Assembly (NCBI RefSeq): GCF_032854445.1
Contig: NW_027018139.1
Span: 1 to 64,000, forward strand
Source of the DNA: Liolophura sinensis
Lineage: Eukaryota > Mollusca > Polyplacophora > Chitonida > Chitonidae
Length of the DNA: 64,000 nt
Direction of reading: 5' to 3'
Below the pieces are notes generated by a model. The model was not told the DNA's origin. It made no database searches and saw nothing but the letters and a program-made list of their open reading frames with translations. A program made the translations under genes and the position numbers. Of the stretch, positions 39,801 to 51,949 are shown piece by piece. How positions within the stretch are numbered: position 1 is the stretch's first letter; each line of letters starts with the position of its first letter.

Positions 39801-42800
39801 TGTTGAAAAATTGCAAATTTCCCTGGTTTCCATGGAGTAAAAGGCGTTGCTGGGCATGTGATTATGACATAAATGATCATTCAGTTGTCCTTACAGCCAA
39901 AAGTATTGGTCGTAGAGCAACGCGGTTTGCACCATTCGATTTCTCGTCACAAAATACGTCGGATTAGCCTCTTACTAGTAGCACTGGAACAGTTTTTCCA
40001 CTTTTGCATTTTTGCCTGGTCTTTTTGTTAATTGAAATCGGCTACACTGTACTTTGTACAATCGCGACTGGTCATTACTATATTCAACTTTTGACTATAA
40101 GTTATGTGCCCTTCGGTAGCACAGAAGACGTCAAATCTTTCGGCTAAGCCCATTCAACTCACCCAGCAATTGTCTCACTTCTAAGTCCAAGACAATCTCA
40201 ATGTCTTTATCTACGTGTAGAAAAACCACACCATTTGTACATAAAAAACACAAGGTACTTGTTACAGTCTGCTGTAAAAAGTACAACTAAATACTGATCC
40301 ACATTTATAAGGTGCCAAAAGATGCGGAATTGGGCCAGGCCTCGGCAGCTGTTAAAAAATTGCAAATATCCCTGGTTTCCATGGAGTAAGAGCCGTTGCT
40401 GGGCACGTGATTATGACATCAATGATCATTCAATTGTCGCTACAGCCAAAAGTATTGGTCGGAGAGCAACGCGGATTGCACCATTCGATTTCTCGTGACA
40501 AAATACGTCGGATTAGCCTCTTACCAGCAGCACTGGAACAGTTTTTCCACTTTTGCATTTTTGCCTGGTCTTTTTGTTAATTGAAATCGGCTACACTGTA
40601 CTCTGTACAATCGCGACTGGTCATTACTATATTCAACTTTTGACTATAAGTTATGTGCCCTTCGGTAGCCCAGAAGACCTGAAATCTTTGGGCCAAGCCC
40701 ATTTAACTCACCCAGCAATTGCCTTACCTCTAAGTGCAAGACAATCTCAATGTCTTTATCTACGTGTAGAAAAACCACACCATTTGTACGTGAAAAACAC
40801 AAGGTACTTGATACAGTCTGCTGTAAAAAGTACAACTGACCACAGACCCAAATGAGTAAGGTGCCAAAAGATGCGGAATTGAGCCAGGTATCGGCAGCTG
40901 TTAAAAAATTGCAAATTTCCCTGGTTTCCATGGAGTAAGAGCCGTTGCTGTGCACGTGATTATGACATCAATGATCATTCAATTGTCGCTACAGCCAAAA
41001 GTATTGGTCGGAGAGCAACGCGGAGTGCACCATTCGATTTCTCGTCACAAAATACGTCGGATTAGCCTCTTACTAGTAGCACTGGAACAGTTTTTCCACT
41101 TTTGCATTTTTGCCTGGTCTTTTTGTTAATTGAAACCGGCTACACTGTACTCTGTACAATCGCGACTTATCATTACTATATTCAACTTTTGACTATAAGT
41201 TATGTGCCCTTCGGTAGCCCAGAAGACCTGAAATCTTTCGGCCAAGCCCATTTAACTAACCCAGCAATTGTCTTACTTCTAAGTCCAAGACAATCTCAAT
41301 GTCTTTATCTACGTGTAGAAAAACCACACCATTTGTACATAAAAAACACAAGGTACTTGATACAGTCTGCTGTAAAAAGTACAACTAAACACTGACCCAC
41401 ATTTATAAGGTGCCAAAAGATCCGGAATTGGGACAGGCATCGGCAGCTGTTGAAAAATTGCAAATATCCCTGGTTTCCATGGAGTAAGAGCCGTTGCTGT
41501 GCACGTGATTATGACATCAATGATCATTCAATTGTCGCTACAGCCAAAAGTATTGGTCTGAGAGCAACGCGGTTTGCACCATTCGATTTCTCGTCACAAA
41601 ATACGTCGGATTAGCCTCTTACCAGCAGCACTGGAACAGTTTTTCCACTTTTGCATTTTTGCCTGCTCTTTATGTTAATTGAAATCGGCTACTCTGTACT
41701 CTGTACAATCGCGACTGGTCATTACTATATTCAACTTTTGACTATATGTTATGTGCCCTTCGGTAGCCCAGAAGACCTGAAATCTTTGGGCTAAGCCCAT
41801 TTAACTCACCCAGCAATTGCCTTACTTCTAAATGCAAGACAATCTCAATGTCTTTATCTACGTGTAGAAAAACCACACCATTTGTACCAGAAAAACACAA
41901 GGTACTTGATACAGTCTGCTGTAAAAAGTACAACTGAACACTGACCCACTTCAGTAAGGTGCCAAAAGATGCGGAATTGAGCCAGGCCTCGGCAGCTGTT
42001 AAAAAATTGCAAATATCCCTGGTTTCGATGGAGTAAGAGCCGTTGCTGGGCACGTGATTATGACATAAATGATCAGTCAATTGTCGCTACAGCCAAAAGT
42101 ATTGGTCGGAGAGCAACGCAGAGTGCACCATTCGATTTCTCGTCACAAAATACGTCGGATTAGCCTCTTACTAGTAGCACTGGAACAGTTTTTCCACTTT
42201 TGCATTTTTGCCTGGTCTTTTTGTTAATTGAAATCGGCTACACTGTACTCTGTACAATCGCGACTTATCATTACTATATTCAACTTTTGACTATAAGTTA
42301 TGTGCCCTTCGGTAGCCCAGAAGACCTGAAATCTTTGGGCCAAGCCCATTTAACTAACCCAGCAATTGTCTTACTTCTAAGTCCAAGACAATCTCAATGT
42401 CTTTATCTACGTGTAGAAAAACCTGACCATTTGTACATAAAACACACAAGGTACTTGATACAGTCTGCTGTAAAAAGTACAACTAAACACTGACCCACAT
42501 TTATAAGGTGCCAAAAGATGCGGAAATGGGCCAGGCCTCGGCAGCTGTTAAAAAATTGCAAATATCCCTGGTTTCGATGGAGTAAGAGCCGTTGCTGGGC
42601 ACGTGATTATGACATAAATGATCAGTCAATTGTCGCTACAGCCAAAAGTATTGGTCGGAGAGCAACGCGGAGTGCACCATTCGATTTCTCGTCACAAAAT
42701 ACGTCGGATTAGCCTCTTACTAGTAGCACTGGAACAGTTTTTCCACTTTTGCATTTTTGCCTGGTCTTTTTGTTAATTGAAACCGGCTACACTGTACTCT

Positions 42801-43860
42801 GTACAATCGCGACTTATCATTACTATATTCAACTTTTGACTATAAGTTATGTGCCCTTCGGTAGCCCAGAAGACCTGAAATCTTTGGGCCAAACCCATTT
42901 AACTAACCCAGCAATTGTCTTAATTCTAAGTCCAAGACAATCTCAATGTCTTTATCTACGTGTAGAAAAACCTGACCATTTCTACATAAAACACACAAGG
43001 TACTTGATACAGTCTGCTGTAAAAAGTACAACTAAACACTGACCCACATTTATAAGGTGCCAAAAGATGCGGAATTGGGCCAGGCATCGGCAGCTGTTGA
43101 AAAATTGCAAATTTCCCTGGTTTCCATGGAGTAAGAGCCGTTGCTGGGCACGTGATTATGACATAAATGATCATTGAATTGTCGCTACAGCCAAAAGTAT
43201 TGGTCGGAGAGCAACGCGGTTTGCACCATTCGATTTGTGGTCACAAAATACGTCGGATTAGCCTCTTACCAGCAGCACTGGAACAGTTTTTCCACTTTTG
43301 CAATTTTGCCTAGTCTTTTTGTTAATTGAAATCGGCTACACTGTACTATGTACCATCGCGACTGGTCATTACTATATTCAACTTTTGACTGTATGTTATG
43401 TGCCCTTCGGTAGCCCAGAAGACCTGAAATCTTTGGGCTAAGCCCATTTAACTCACCCAGCAATTGCCTTACTTCTAAGTGCAAGACAATCTCAATGTCT
43501 TTATCTACGTGTAGAAAAACCACACCATTTGTACGTGAAAAACACAAGGTACTTGATACAGTCTGCTGTAAAAAGTACAACTGAACACTGACCCACTTTA
43601 GTAAGGTGCCAAAAGATGCGGAATTGAGCCAGGCATCGGCAGCTGTTGAAAAATTGCAAATTTCCCTGGTTTCCATGGAGTAAAAGCCGTTGCTGGGCAT
43701 GTGATTATGACATAAATGATCATTCAGTTGTCCTTACAGCCAAAAGTATTGGTCGTAGAGCAACGCGGTTTGCACCATTCGATTTCTCGTCACAAAATAC
43801 GTCGGATTAGCCTCTTACTAGTAGCACTGGAACAGTTTTTCCACTTTTGCATTTTTGCCT

Positions 43861-44035
43861 GGTGTTTTTGTTAAATGAAATTAGCTACACTGTGCTATGT
43901 ACCATCGCGACTGGTCATTACTATATTCAACTTTTGATTAAAAGTTATGTGCCCTTCGATAGCCCAGAAGGCGTCAAATCTTTGGGCTAAGCCCATTTAA
44001 CTCACCCAGCATATGTCTTACCTCTAAGTCGAAGA
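43861..44035. repeat. Type-L patch embedded in the type-R domain
   Basis: From 43861 the sequence changes from a near copy of 39.4-40.0 kb to type-L variants: ggtgtttttgttaaatg, aaattagctacactgtgc, ctatgtaccatcg and ggcgtcaaatc. The same combination with ggtgttttt and aaattagc is typical of 26-31 kb. The patch stops near the start of the 300-bp monomer. The aligned partner near 40021 is type R, so the patch was introduced after the 3843-bp duplication or was lost from the partner. Confidence 0.75.
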
Positions 44036-44335
44036 CAATCTCAATGTCTTTATCTACGTGTAGAAAAACCACACCATTTGTACATAAAAAACACAAGGTA
44101 CTTGATACAGTCTACTGTAAAAAGTACAACTGAACACTGAACACTTTTGCATTTTTACCTGGTCTTTTTGTTAATTGAAATGGGCTACACTGTACTCTGT
44201 ACAATCGCGACTGGTCATTACTATATTCAACATTTGACTATAAGTTATGTGCCCTTCGGTAGCCCAGAAGACGTCAAATCTTTCGGCTAAGCCCATTTAA
44301 CTCACCCAGCAATTGTCTTACTTCTAAGTCGAAGA
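44036..44335. repeat. Truncated 300-bp satellite monomer
   Basis: Successive anchors are only 300 bp apart (44036 and 44336) instead of 549. The join is near 44140, where gaacactga, normally followed by cccac, runs directly into acacttttgcattttt. About 249 bp are therefore missing, from the ggtgccaaaag segment through the gcactggaacag segment. The truncated unit is followed by monomers homologous to those after 40.02 kb. Confidence 0.88.
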
Positions 44336-47300
44336 CAATCTCAATGTCTTTATCTACGTGTAGAAAAACCACACCATTTGTACATAAAAAACAGAAGGTA
44401 CTTGATACAGTCTGCTGTAAAAAGTACAATTGACCACAGACCCACATGAATAAGGTGCCAAAAGATGCGGAATTGAGCCAGGTATCGGCAGCTGTTGAAA
44501 AATTGCAAATTTCCCTGGTTTCCATGGAGTAAGACCCGTTGCTGTGCTAGTGATTATGACATAAATAATCATTCAATTGTCACTACAGCCAAAAGTATTG
44601 GTCGGAGAGGAACGCGGTTTGCACCATTCGATTTGTCGTCACAAAATACGTCGGATTAGCCTCTTACCAGCAGCACTGGAATAATTTTTCCACTTTTGCA
44701 TTTTTGCCTGGTCTTTTTGTTAATTGAAATCGGCTACACTGTACTATGTACCATCGCGACTGGTCATTAATATATTCAACTTTTGACTATAAGTTATGCG
44801 CCCTTCGGTAGCCCAGAAGACCTGAAATCTTTGGGCCAAGCCCATTTAACTCACCCAGTAATTGTCTTACTTCTAAGTCCAAGACAATCTCAATGTCTTT
44901 ATCTACGTGTAGAAAAACCACACCATTTGTACATAAAAAACACAAGGTACTTGATACAGTCTGCTGTAAAAAGTACAACTGAACACTGACCCACTTCAGT
45001 AAGGTGCCAAAAGATGCGGAATTGAGCCAGGTATCGGCAGCTGTTAAAAAATTGCAAATTTCCCTGGTTTCCATGGAGTAAGAGCCGTTGCTGTGCACGT
45101 GATTATGACATCAATGATCATTCAATTGTCGCTACAGCCAAAAGTATTGGTCGGAGAGCAACGCGGAGTGCACCATTCGATTTCTCGTCACAAAATACGT
45201 CGGATTAGCCTCTTACTAGTAGCACTGGAACAGTTTTTCCACTTTTGCATTTTTGCCTGGTCATTTTGTTAATTGAAACCGGCTACACTGTACTCTGTAC
45301 AATCGCGACTTATCATTACTATATTCAACTTTTGACTATAAGTTATGTGCCCTTCGGTAGCCCAGAAGACCTGAAATCTTTGGGCCAAGCCCATTTAACT
45401 AACCCAGCAATTGTCTTACTTCTAAGTCCAAGACAATCTCAATGTCTTTATCTACGTGTAGAAAAACCACACCATTTGTACATAAAAAACACAAGGTACT
45501 TGATACAGTCTGCTGTAAAAAGTACAACTAAACACTGACCCACATTTATAAGGTGCCAAAAGATGCGGAATTGGGCCAGGCATCGGCAGCTGTTGAAAAA
45601 TTGCAAATATCCCTGGTTTCCATGGAGTAAGAGCCGTTGCTGTGCACGTGATTATGACATCAATGATCATTGAATTGTCGCTACAGCCAAAAGTATTGGT
45701 CTGAGAGCAACGCGGTTTGCACCATTCGATTTCTCGTCACAAAATACGTCGGATTAGCCTCTTACCAGCAGCACTGGAACAGTTTTTCCACTTTTGCATT
45801 TTTGCCTGGTCTATATGTTAATTGAAATCGGCTACTCTGTACTCTGTACAATCGCGACTGGTCATTACTATATTCAACTTTTGACTATATGTTATGTGCC
45901 CTTCGGTAGCCCAGAAGACCTGAAATCTTTGGGCTAAGCCCATTTAACTCACCCAGCAATTGCCTTACTTCTAAATGCAAGACAATCTCAATGTCTTTAT
46001 CTACGTGTAGAAAAACCACACCATTTGTACCAGAAAAACACAAGGTACTTGATACAGTCTGCTGTAAAAAGTACAACTGAACACTGACCCACTTCAGTAA
46101 GGTGCCAAAAGATGCGGAATTGAGCCAGGCCTCGGCAGCTGTTAAAAAATTGCAAATATCCCTGGTTTCGATGGAGTAAGAGCCGTTGCTGGGCACGTGA
46201 TTATGACATAAATGATCAGTCAATTGTCGCTACAGCCAAAAGTATTGGTCGGAGAGCAACGCGGAGTGCACCATTCGATTTCTCGTCACAAAATACGTCG
46301 GATTAGCCTCTTACTAGTAGCACTGGAACAGTTTTTCCACTTTTGCATTTTTGCCTGGTCTTTTTGTTAATTGAAACCGGCTACACTGTACTCTGTACAA
46401 TCGCGACTTATCATTACTATATTCAACTTTTGACTATAAGTTATGTGCCCTTCGGTAGCCCAGAAGACCTGAAATCTTTGGGCCAAGCCCATTTAACTAA
46501 CCCAGCAATTGTCTTACTTCTAAGTCCAAGACAATCTCAATGTCTTTATCTACGTGTAGAAAAACCACACCATTTGTACATAAAACACACAAGGTACTTG
46601 ATACAGTCTGCTGTAAAAAGTACAACTAAACACTGACCCACATTTATAAGGTGCCAAAAGATGCGGAAATGGGCCAGGCCTCGGCAGCTGTTAAAAAATT
46701 GCAAATATCCCTGGTTTCGATGGAGTAAGAGCCGTTGCTGGGCACGTGATTATGACATAAATGATCAGTCAATTGTCGCTACAGCCAAAAGTATTGGTCG
46801 GAGAGCAACGCGGAGTGCACCATTCGATTTCTCGTCACAAAATACGTCGGATTGGCCTCTTACTAGTAGCACTGGAACAGTTTTTCCACTTTTGCATTTT
46901 TGCCTGGTCTTTTTGTTAATTGAAACCGGCTACACTGTACTCTGTACAATCGCGACTTATCATTACTATATTCAACTTTTGACTATAAGTTATGTGCCCT
47001 TCGGTAGCCCAGAAGACCTGAAATCTTTGGGCCAAACCCATTTAACTAACCCAGCAATTGTCTTAATTCTAAGTCCAAGACAATCTCAATGTCTTTATCT
47101 ACGTGTAGAAAAACCTGACCATTTCTACATAAAACACACAAGGTACTTGATACAGTCTGCTGTAAAAAGTACAACTAAACACTGACCCACATTTATAAGG
47201 TGCCAAAAGATGCGGAATTGGGCCAGGCATCGGCAGCTGTTGAAAAATTGCAAATTTCCCTGGTTTCGATGGAGTAAGAGCCGTTGCTGGGCACGTGATT

Positions 47301-49155
47301 ATGACATAAATGATCATTGAATTGTCGCTACAGCCAAAAGTATTGGTCGGAGAGCAACGCGGTTTGCACCATTCGATTTCTCGTCACAAAATACGTCGGA
47401 TTAGAATCTTAACAGCAGCACTGGAACAATTTTTCCACTTTTGCATTTTTGCCTGGTCTTTTTGTTAATTGAAATCGGCTACACTGTACTATGTACCATC
47501 GCGACTGGTCATTACTATATTCAACTTTTGACTATATGTTATGTGCCCTTCGGTAGCCCAGAAGACCTGAAATCTTTGGGCCAAACCCATTTAACTAACC
47601 CAGCAATTGTCTTAATTCTAAGTCCAAGACAATCTCAATGTCTTTATCTACGTGTAGAAAAACCTGACCATTTCTACATAAAACACACAAGGTACTTGAT
47701 ACAGTCTGCTGTAAAAAGTACAACTAAACACTGACCCACATTTATAAGGTGCCAAAAGATGCGGAATTGGGCCAGGCATCGGCAGCTGTTGAAAAATTGC
47801 AAATTTCCCTGCTTTCGATGGAGTAAGAGCCGTTGCTGGGCACGTGATTATGACATAAATGATCATTGAATTGTCGCTACAGCCAAAAGTATTGGTCGGA
47901 GAGCAACGCGGTTTGCACCATTCGATTTCTCGTCACAAAATACGTCGGATTAGAATCTTAACAGCAGCACTGGAACAATTTTTCCACTTTTGCATTTTTG
48001 CCTGGTCTTTTTGTTAATTGAAATCGGCTACACTGTACTATGTACCATCGCGACTGGTCATTACTATATTCAACTTTTGACTATATGTTATGTGCCCTTC
48101 GGTAGCCCAGAAGACGTCAAATGTTAGGGCCAAGCCCATTTAACTCACCCAGCAATTGCCTTACTTCTAAGTCGAAGACAATCTCAATGTCTTTATCTAC
48201 GTGTAGAAAAACCACACCATTTGTACATGAAAAACACAAGGTACTTGATACAGTCTGCTGTAAAAAGTACAACTAAACACTGACCCACTTCAGTAAGGTG
48301 CCAAAAGATGCGGAATTGAGCCAGGCATCGGCAGCTGTTGAAAAATTGCAAATTTCCCTGGTTTCCATGGAGTAAGAGGCGTTGCTACGCACGTGATTAT
48401 GACATAAATGATCATTCAATTGTCGCTACAGCCAAAAGTATTGGTCGGAGAGCAACGCGGATTGCACCATTCGATTTCTCGTCACAAAATACGTCGGATT
48501 AGCCTCTTACTAGTAGCACTGGAACAGTTTTTCCACTTTTGCATTTTTGCCTGGTCTTTTTGTTAATTGAAATCGGCTACACTGTACTCTGTACAATCGC
48601 GACTGGTCATTACTATATTCAACTTTTGACTATAAGTTATGTGCCCTTCGGTAGCCCAGAAGACGTCAAATCTTTGGGCCAAGCCCATTTAACTGACCCA
48701 GCAATTGTCTTACTTCTAAGTGCAAGACAATCTCAATGTCTTTATCTACGTGTAGAAAAACCTGACCATTTGTACATAAAAAACAAAAGGTACTTGATAC
48801 AGTCTGCTGTAAAAAGTACAACTAAACACTGACCCTTATTTATAAGGTGCCAAAAGATGCGGAATTGGGCCAGGCCTCGGCAGCTGTTAAAAAATTGCAA
48901 ATTTCCCTGGTTTCCATGGAGAAAGAGCCGTTGCTGGGCACGTGATTATGACATCAATGATCATTCAATTGTCGCTACAGCCAAAAGTATTGGTCGGAGA
49001 GCAACGCGGTTTGCACCATTCGATTTCTCGTGACAAAATACGTCGGATTAGCCTCTTACCAGCAGCACTGGAACAGTTTTTCCACTTTTGCATTTTTGTC
49101 TGGTCTTTTTCTTAATTGAAATCGGCTACACTGTACTCTGTACAATCGCGACTGG

Positions 49156-49169
49156 TCAATACTATATTC
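49156..49169 (+). repeat. Target-site duplication, 5' copy
   Basis: The 14-bp sequence tcaatactatattc directly precedes the SINE and is repeated exactly after its poly-A tail. It is part of the satellite monomer. The base before it differs between copies (g here, a after the tail), so 14 bp is the full exact duplication. Confidence 0.95.
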
Positions 49170-49179
49170 GGGGCCTCCG

Positions 49180-49191
49180 TGGCTCAGTCGG
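49180..49191 (+). promoter_or_regulatory. RNA polymerase III A box of the SINE
   Basis: tggctcagtcgg matches the tRNA-gene A-box consensus TRGCNNAGYNGG at every position. It lies 10 bp into the element, as expected for a tRNA-derived SINE head. Confidence 0.85.
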
Positions 49192-49248
49192 TTAGCGCGC
49201 TAGCGCAGCGTGATGACCCAGGAGCCTCTCACCAATGCGGTCGCTGTG

Positions 49249-49259
49249 AGTTCAAGCCC
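49249..49259 (+). promoter_or_regulatory. RNA polymerase III B box of the SINE
   Basis: agttcaagccc is close to the B-box consensus GGTTCRANYCC, with one mismatch at the first base. The A-to-B spacing is longer than in a minimal tRNA gene and would suit a head with an expanded variable region or insertion. Confidence 0.75.
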
Positions 49260-49354
49260 AGCTCATGCTGGCCTCCTCTCTGGCCGTAAGTGGGAAGGTC
49301 TGCTAGCAACCTGCGGATGGTCGTGGGTTTCCCCTGGGCTCTGCCCGGTTTCCA

Positions 49355-49420
49355 CCCACCATAATGCTGGCCGCCGTCGTATAAGTGAAATATTCTTGAG
49401 TACGGCGTAAAACACCAATC
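49355..49420 (+). other. Conserved 3' domain of the SINE
   Basis: This stretch precedes the tail and contains ccataatgctggcc, gtataagtgaaatattc, gagtacggcg and aacaccaatc. I recall this combination from mollusc and other marine-invertebrate repeats, which is the main basis for the organism guess. It cannot be confirmed without a repeat-library search. Confidence 0.6.
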
Positions 49421-49443
49421 AAAAAAAAAAAAAAAAAAAAAAA
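49421..49443 (+). repeat. SINE poly-A tail
   Basis: Twenty-three consecutive A residues follow the 3' domain, then ta and the second target-site duplication. A long uninterrupted A tract is typical of a recent insertion. Confidence 0.95.
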
Positions 49444-49445
49444 TA

Positions 49446-49459
49446 TCAATACTATATTC
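49446..49459 (+). repeat. Target-site duplication, 3' copy
   Basis: Exact second copy of tcaatactatattc, after which the satellite monomer resumes (aacgtttgac). The unoccupied form of this site, ggtcaatactatattcaacg, is present in paralogous monomers near 51090 and 60060. Confidence 0.95.
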
Positions 49460-51949
49460 AACGTTTGACTATAAGTTATGTGCCCTTCGGTAGCCCAGAA
49501 GACCTGAAATCTTTGGGCTAAGCCCATTTAACTCACCCAGCATATGTCTTACTTCTAAGTGCAAGATAATCTCAATGTCTTTATCTACGTGTAGAAAAAC
49601 CACACCATTTGTACGTGAAAAACACAAGGTACTTGATACAGTCTGCTGTAAAAAGTACAACTGAACACTGACCCACTTGAGTAAGGTGCCAAAAGATGCG
49701 GAATTGAGCCAGGCATCGGCAGCTGTTGAAAAATTGCAAATTTCCCTGGTTTCCATGGAGTAAAAGCCGTTGCTGGGCATGTGATTATGACATAAATGAT
49801 CATTCAATTGTCACTACAGCCAAAAGTATTGGTCGTAGAGCAACGCGGTTTGCACCATTCGATTTCTCGTCACAAAATACGTCGGATTAGCCTCTTACTA
49901 GTAGCACTGGAACAGTTTTTCCACTTTTGCATTTTTGCCTGGTCTTTTTGTTAATTGAAATCGGCTACACTGTACTATGTACCATCGCGACTGGTCATTA
50001 CTATATTCAACTTTTGACTATATGTTATATGCCCTTCGGTAGCCCAGAAGACGTCAAATGTTTGGGCTAAGCCCATTTAACTCACCCAGCAATTGCCTTA
50101 CTTCTAAGTCGAAGACAATCTCAATGTCTTTATCTACGTGTAGAAAAACCACACCATTTGTACGTGAAAAACACAAGGTACTTGATACAGTCTTCTGTAA
50201 AAAGTACAACTAAACACTGACCCACTTCAGTAAGGTGCCAAAAGATGCGGAATTGAGCCAGGCATCGGCAGCTGTTGAAAAATTGCAAATTTCCCTGGTT
50301 TCCATGGAGTAAGAGCCGTTGCTGGGCACGTGATTATGACATCAATGATCATTCAATTGACCCTACAGCCAAAAGTATTGGTCGGAGAGCAACGCGGTTT
50401 GCACCATTCGATTTCTCGTCACAAAATACGTCGGATTAGCCTCTTACTAGTAGCACTGGAACAGTTTTTCCACTTTTGCATTTTTGCCTGGTCTTTTTGT
50501 TAATTGAAATCGGCTACACTGTACTCTGTACAATTGCGACTGGTCATTACTATATTCAACTTTTGACTATAAGTTATGTGCCCTTCGGTAGCCCAGAAGA
50601 CCTGAAATCTTTGGGCCAAGCCCATTTAACTCACCCAGCAATTGTCTTACTTCTAAGTGCAAGACAATCTCAGTGTCTTTATCTACGTGTAGAAAAACCA
50701 CACCATTTGTACATAAAAAACAAAAGGTACTTGATACAGTCTGCTGTAAAAAGTACAACTAAACACTGACCCACATTTATAAGGTGCCAAAAGATGTGGA
50801 ATTGGGCCAGGCTCGGCAGCTGTTAAAAAATTGCAAATATCCCTGGTTTCCATGGAGAAAGAGCCGTTGCTGGGCACGTGATTATGACATCAATGATCAT
50901 TGAATTGTCGCTACAGCCAAAAGTATTGGTCGGAGAGCAACGCGGTTTGCACCATTCGATTTCTCGTCACAAAATACGTCGGATTAGCCTCTTACCAGCA
51001 GCACTAAAACAGTTTTTCCACTTTTCCATTTTTGTCTGGTCTTTTTCTTAATTGAAATCGGCTACACTGTACTCTGTACAATCGCGACTGGTCAATACTA
51101 TATTCAACGTTTGACTATAAGTTATGTGCCCTTCGGTAGCCCAGAAGACCTGAAATCTTTGGGCTAAGCCCATTTGACTCACCCAGCAATTGCCTTACTT
51201 CTAAGTGCAAGATAATCTCAATGTCTTTATCTACGTGTAGAAAAACCACACCATTTGTACGTGAAAAACACAAGGTACTTGATACAGTCTTCTGTAAAAA
51301 GTACAACTAAACACTGACCCACTTCAGTAAGGTGCCAAAAGATGCGGAATTGAGCCAGGCATCGGCAGCTGTTGAAAAATTGCAAATTTCCCTGGTTTCC
51401 ATGGAGTAAGAGCCGTTGCTGGGCACGTGATTATGACATCAATGATCATTCAATTGTCGCTACAGCCAAAAGTATTGGTCGGAGAGCAACGCGGATTGCA
51501 CCATTCGATTTCTCGTCACAAAATACGTCGGATTAGCCTCTTACTAGTAGCACTGGAACAGTTTTTCCACTTTTGCATTTTTGCCTGGTCTTTTTGTTAA
51601 TTGAAATCGGCTACACTGTACTATGTACCATCGCGACTGGTCATTACTATATTCAACTTTTGACTATAAGTTATGTGCCCTTCGGTAGCGCAGAAGACCT
51701 GAAATCTTTGGGCTAAGCCCATTTAACTCACCCAGCAATTGCCTTACTTCTAAGTCCAAGACAATCTCAATGTCTTTATCTATGTGTAGAAAAACCACAC
51801 CATTTGTACATAAAAAACACAAGGTACTTGATACAGTCTGCTGTAAAAAGTACAACTGAACACTGACCCACTTCAGTAAGGTGCCAAAAGATGCGGAATT
51901 GAGCCAGGCATCGGCAGCTGTTGAAAAATTGCAAATTTCCCTGGTTTCC

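Larger units (their letters stand above)
36700..47900. repeat. Overlapping block duplications of 5 and 7 monomers
   Basis: Three overlapping self-similar offsets are visible. About 37.8-38.6 kb matches 40.55-41.4 kb at 2745 bp (5 x 549). About 38.7-40.0 kb matches 42.5-43.86 kb at 3843 bp (7 x 549). About 40.9-43.3 kb matches 45.05-47.4 kb at 4143 bp (7 x 549 + 300). In addition 36.7-37.1 kb matches 44.7-45.06 kb at 7986 bp, the sum of the last two. Shared rare variants include cttatcattac, cctgaccatttctac, gtaccagaaaaacac and tatgcgccc. The extra 300 bp in the 4143 offset is the short monomer at 44036. Confidence 0.83.
49170..49445 (+). mobile_element. tRNA-derived SINE, full length, with poly-A tail and 14-bp TSD
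   Basis: This 276-bp segment has no similarity to the satellite and is flanked by exact 14-bp direct repeats. Its 5' part is tRNA-like: GGGGCCTCCG start, an A box (tggctcagtcgg) and a B box (agttcaagccc) 69 bp apart, start to start. A GC-rich body follows. The 3' domain contains ccataatgctggcc, gtataagtgaaatattc and gagtacggcg, and the element ends in 23 A residues plus ta. SINEs are non-autonomous: transcribed by RNA polymerase III and inserted by a partner LINE's enzymes, which fits the poly-A tail and TSD. From memory, the 3' domain matches SINEs widespread in molluscs and some other marine invertebrates (V-/Meta-type, RUDI-like); that family assignment is tentative. Open frames overlapping it, including one reading the tail as poly-phenylalanine, are artefacts. 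Confidence 0.93.

Noticed and set aside
49210-49527. Open frames across the SINE, including one with a poly-phenylalanine run on the minus strand
   Set aside because: They lie inside a non-coding retroposon; the phenylalanine run is the complement of the poly-A tail.
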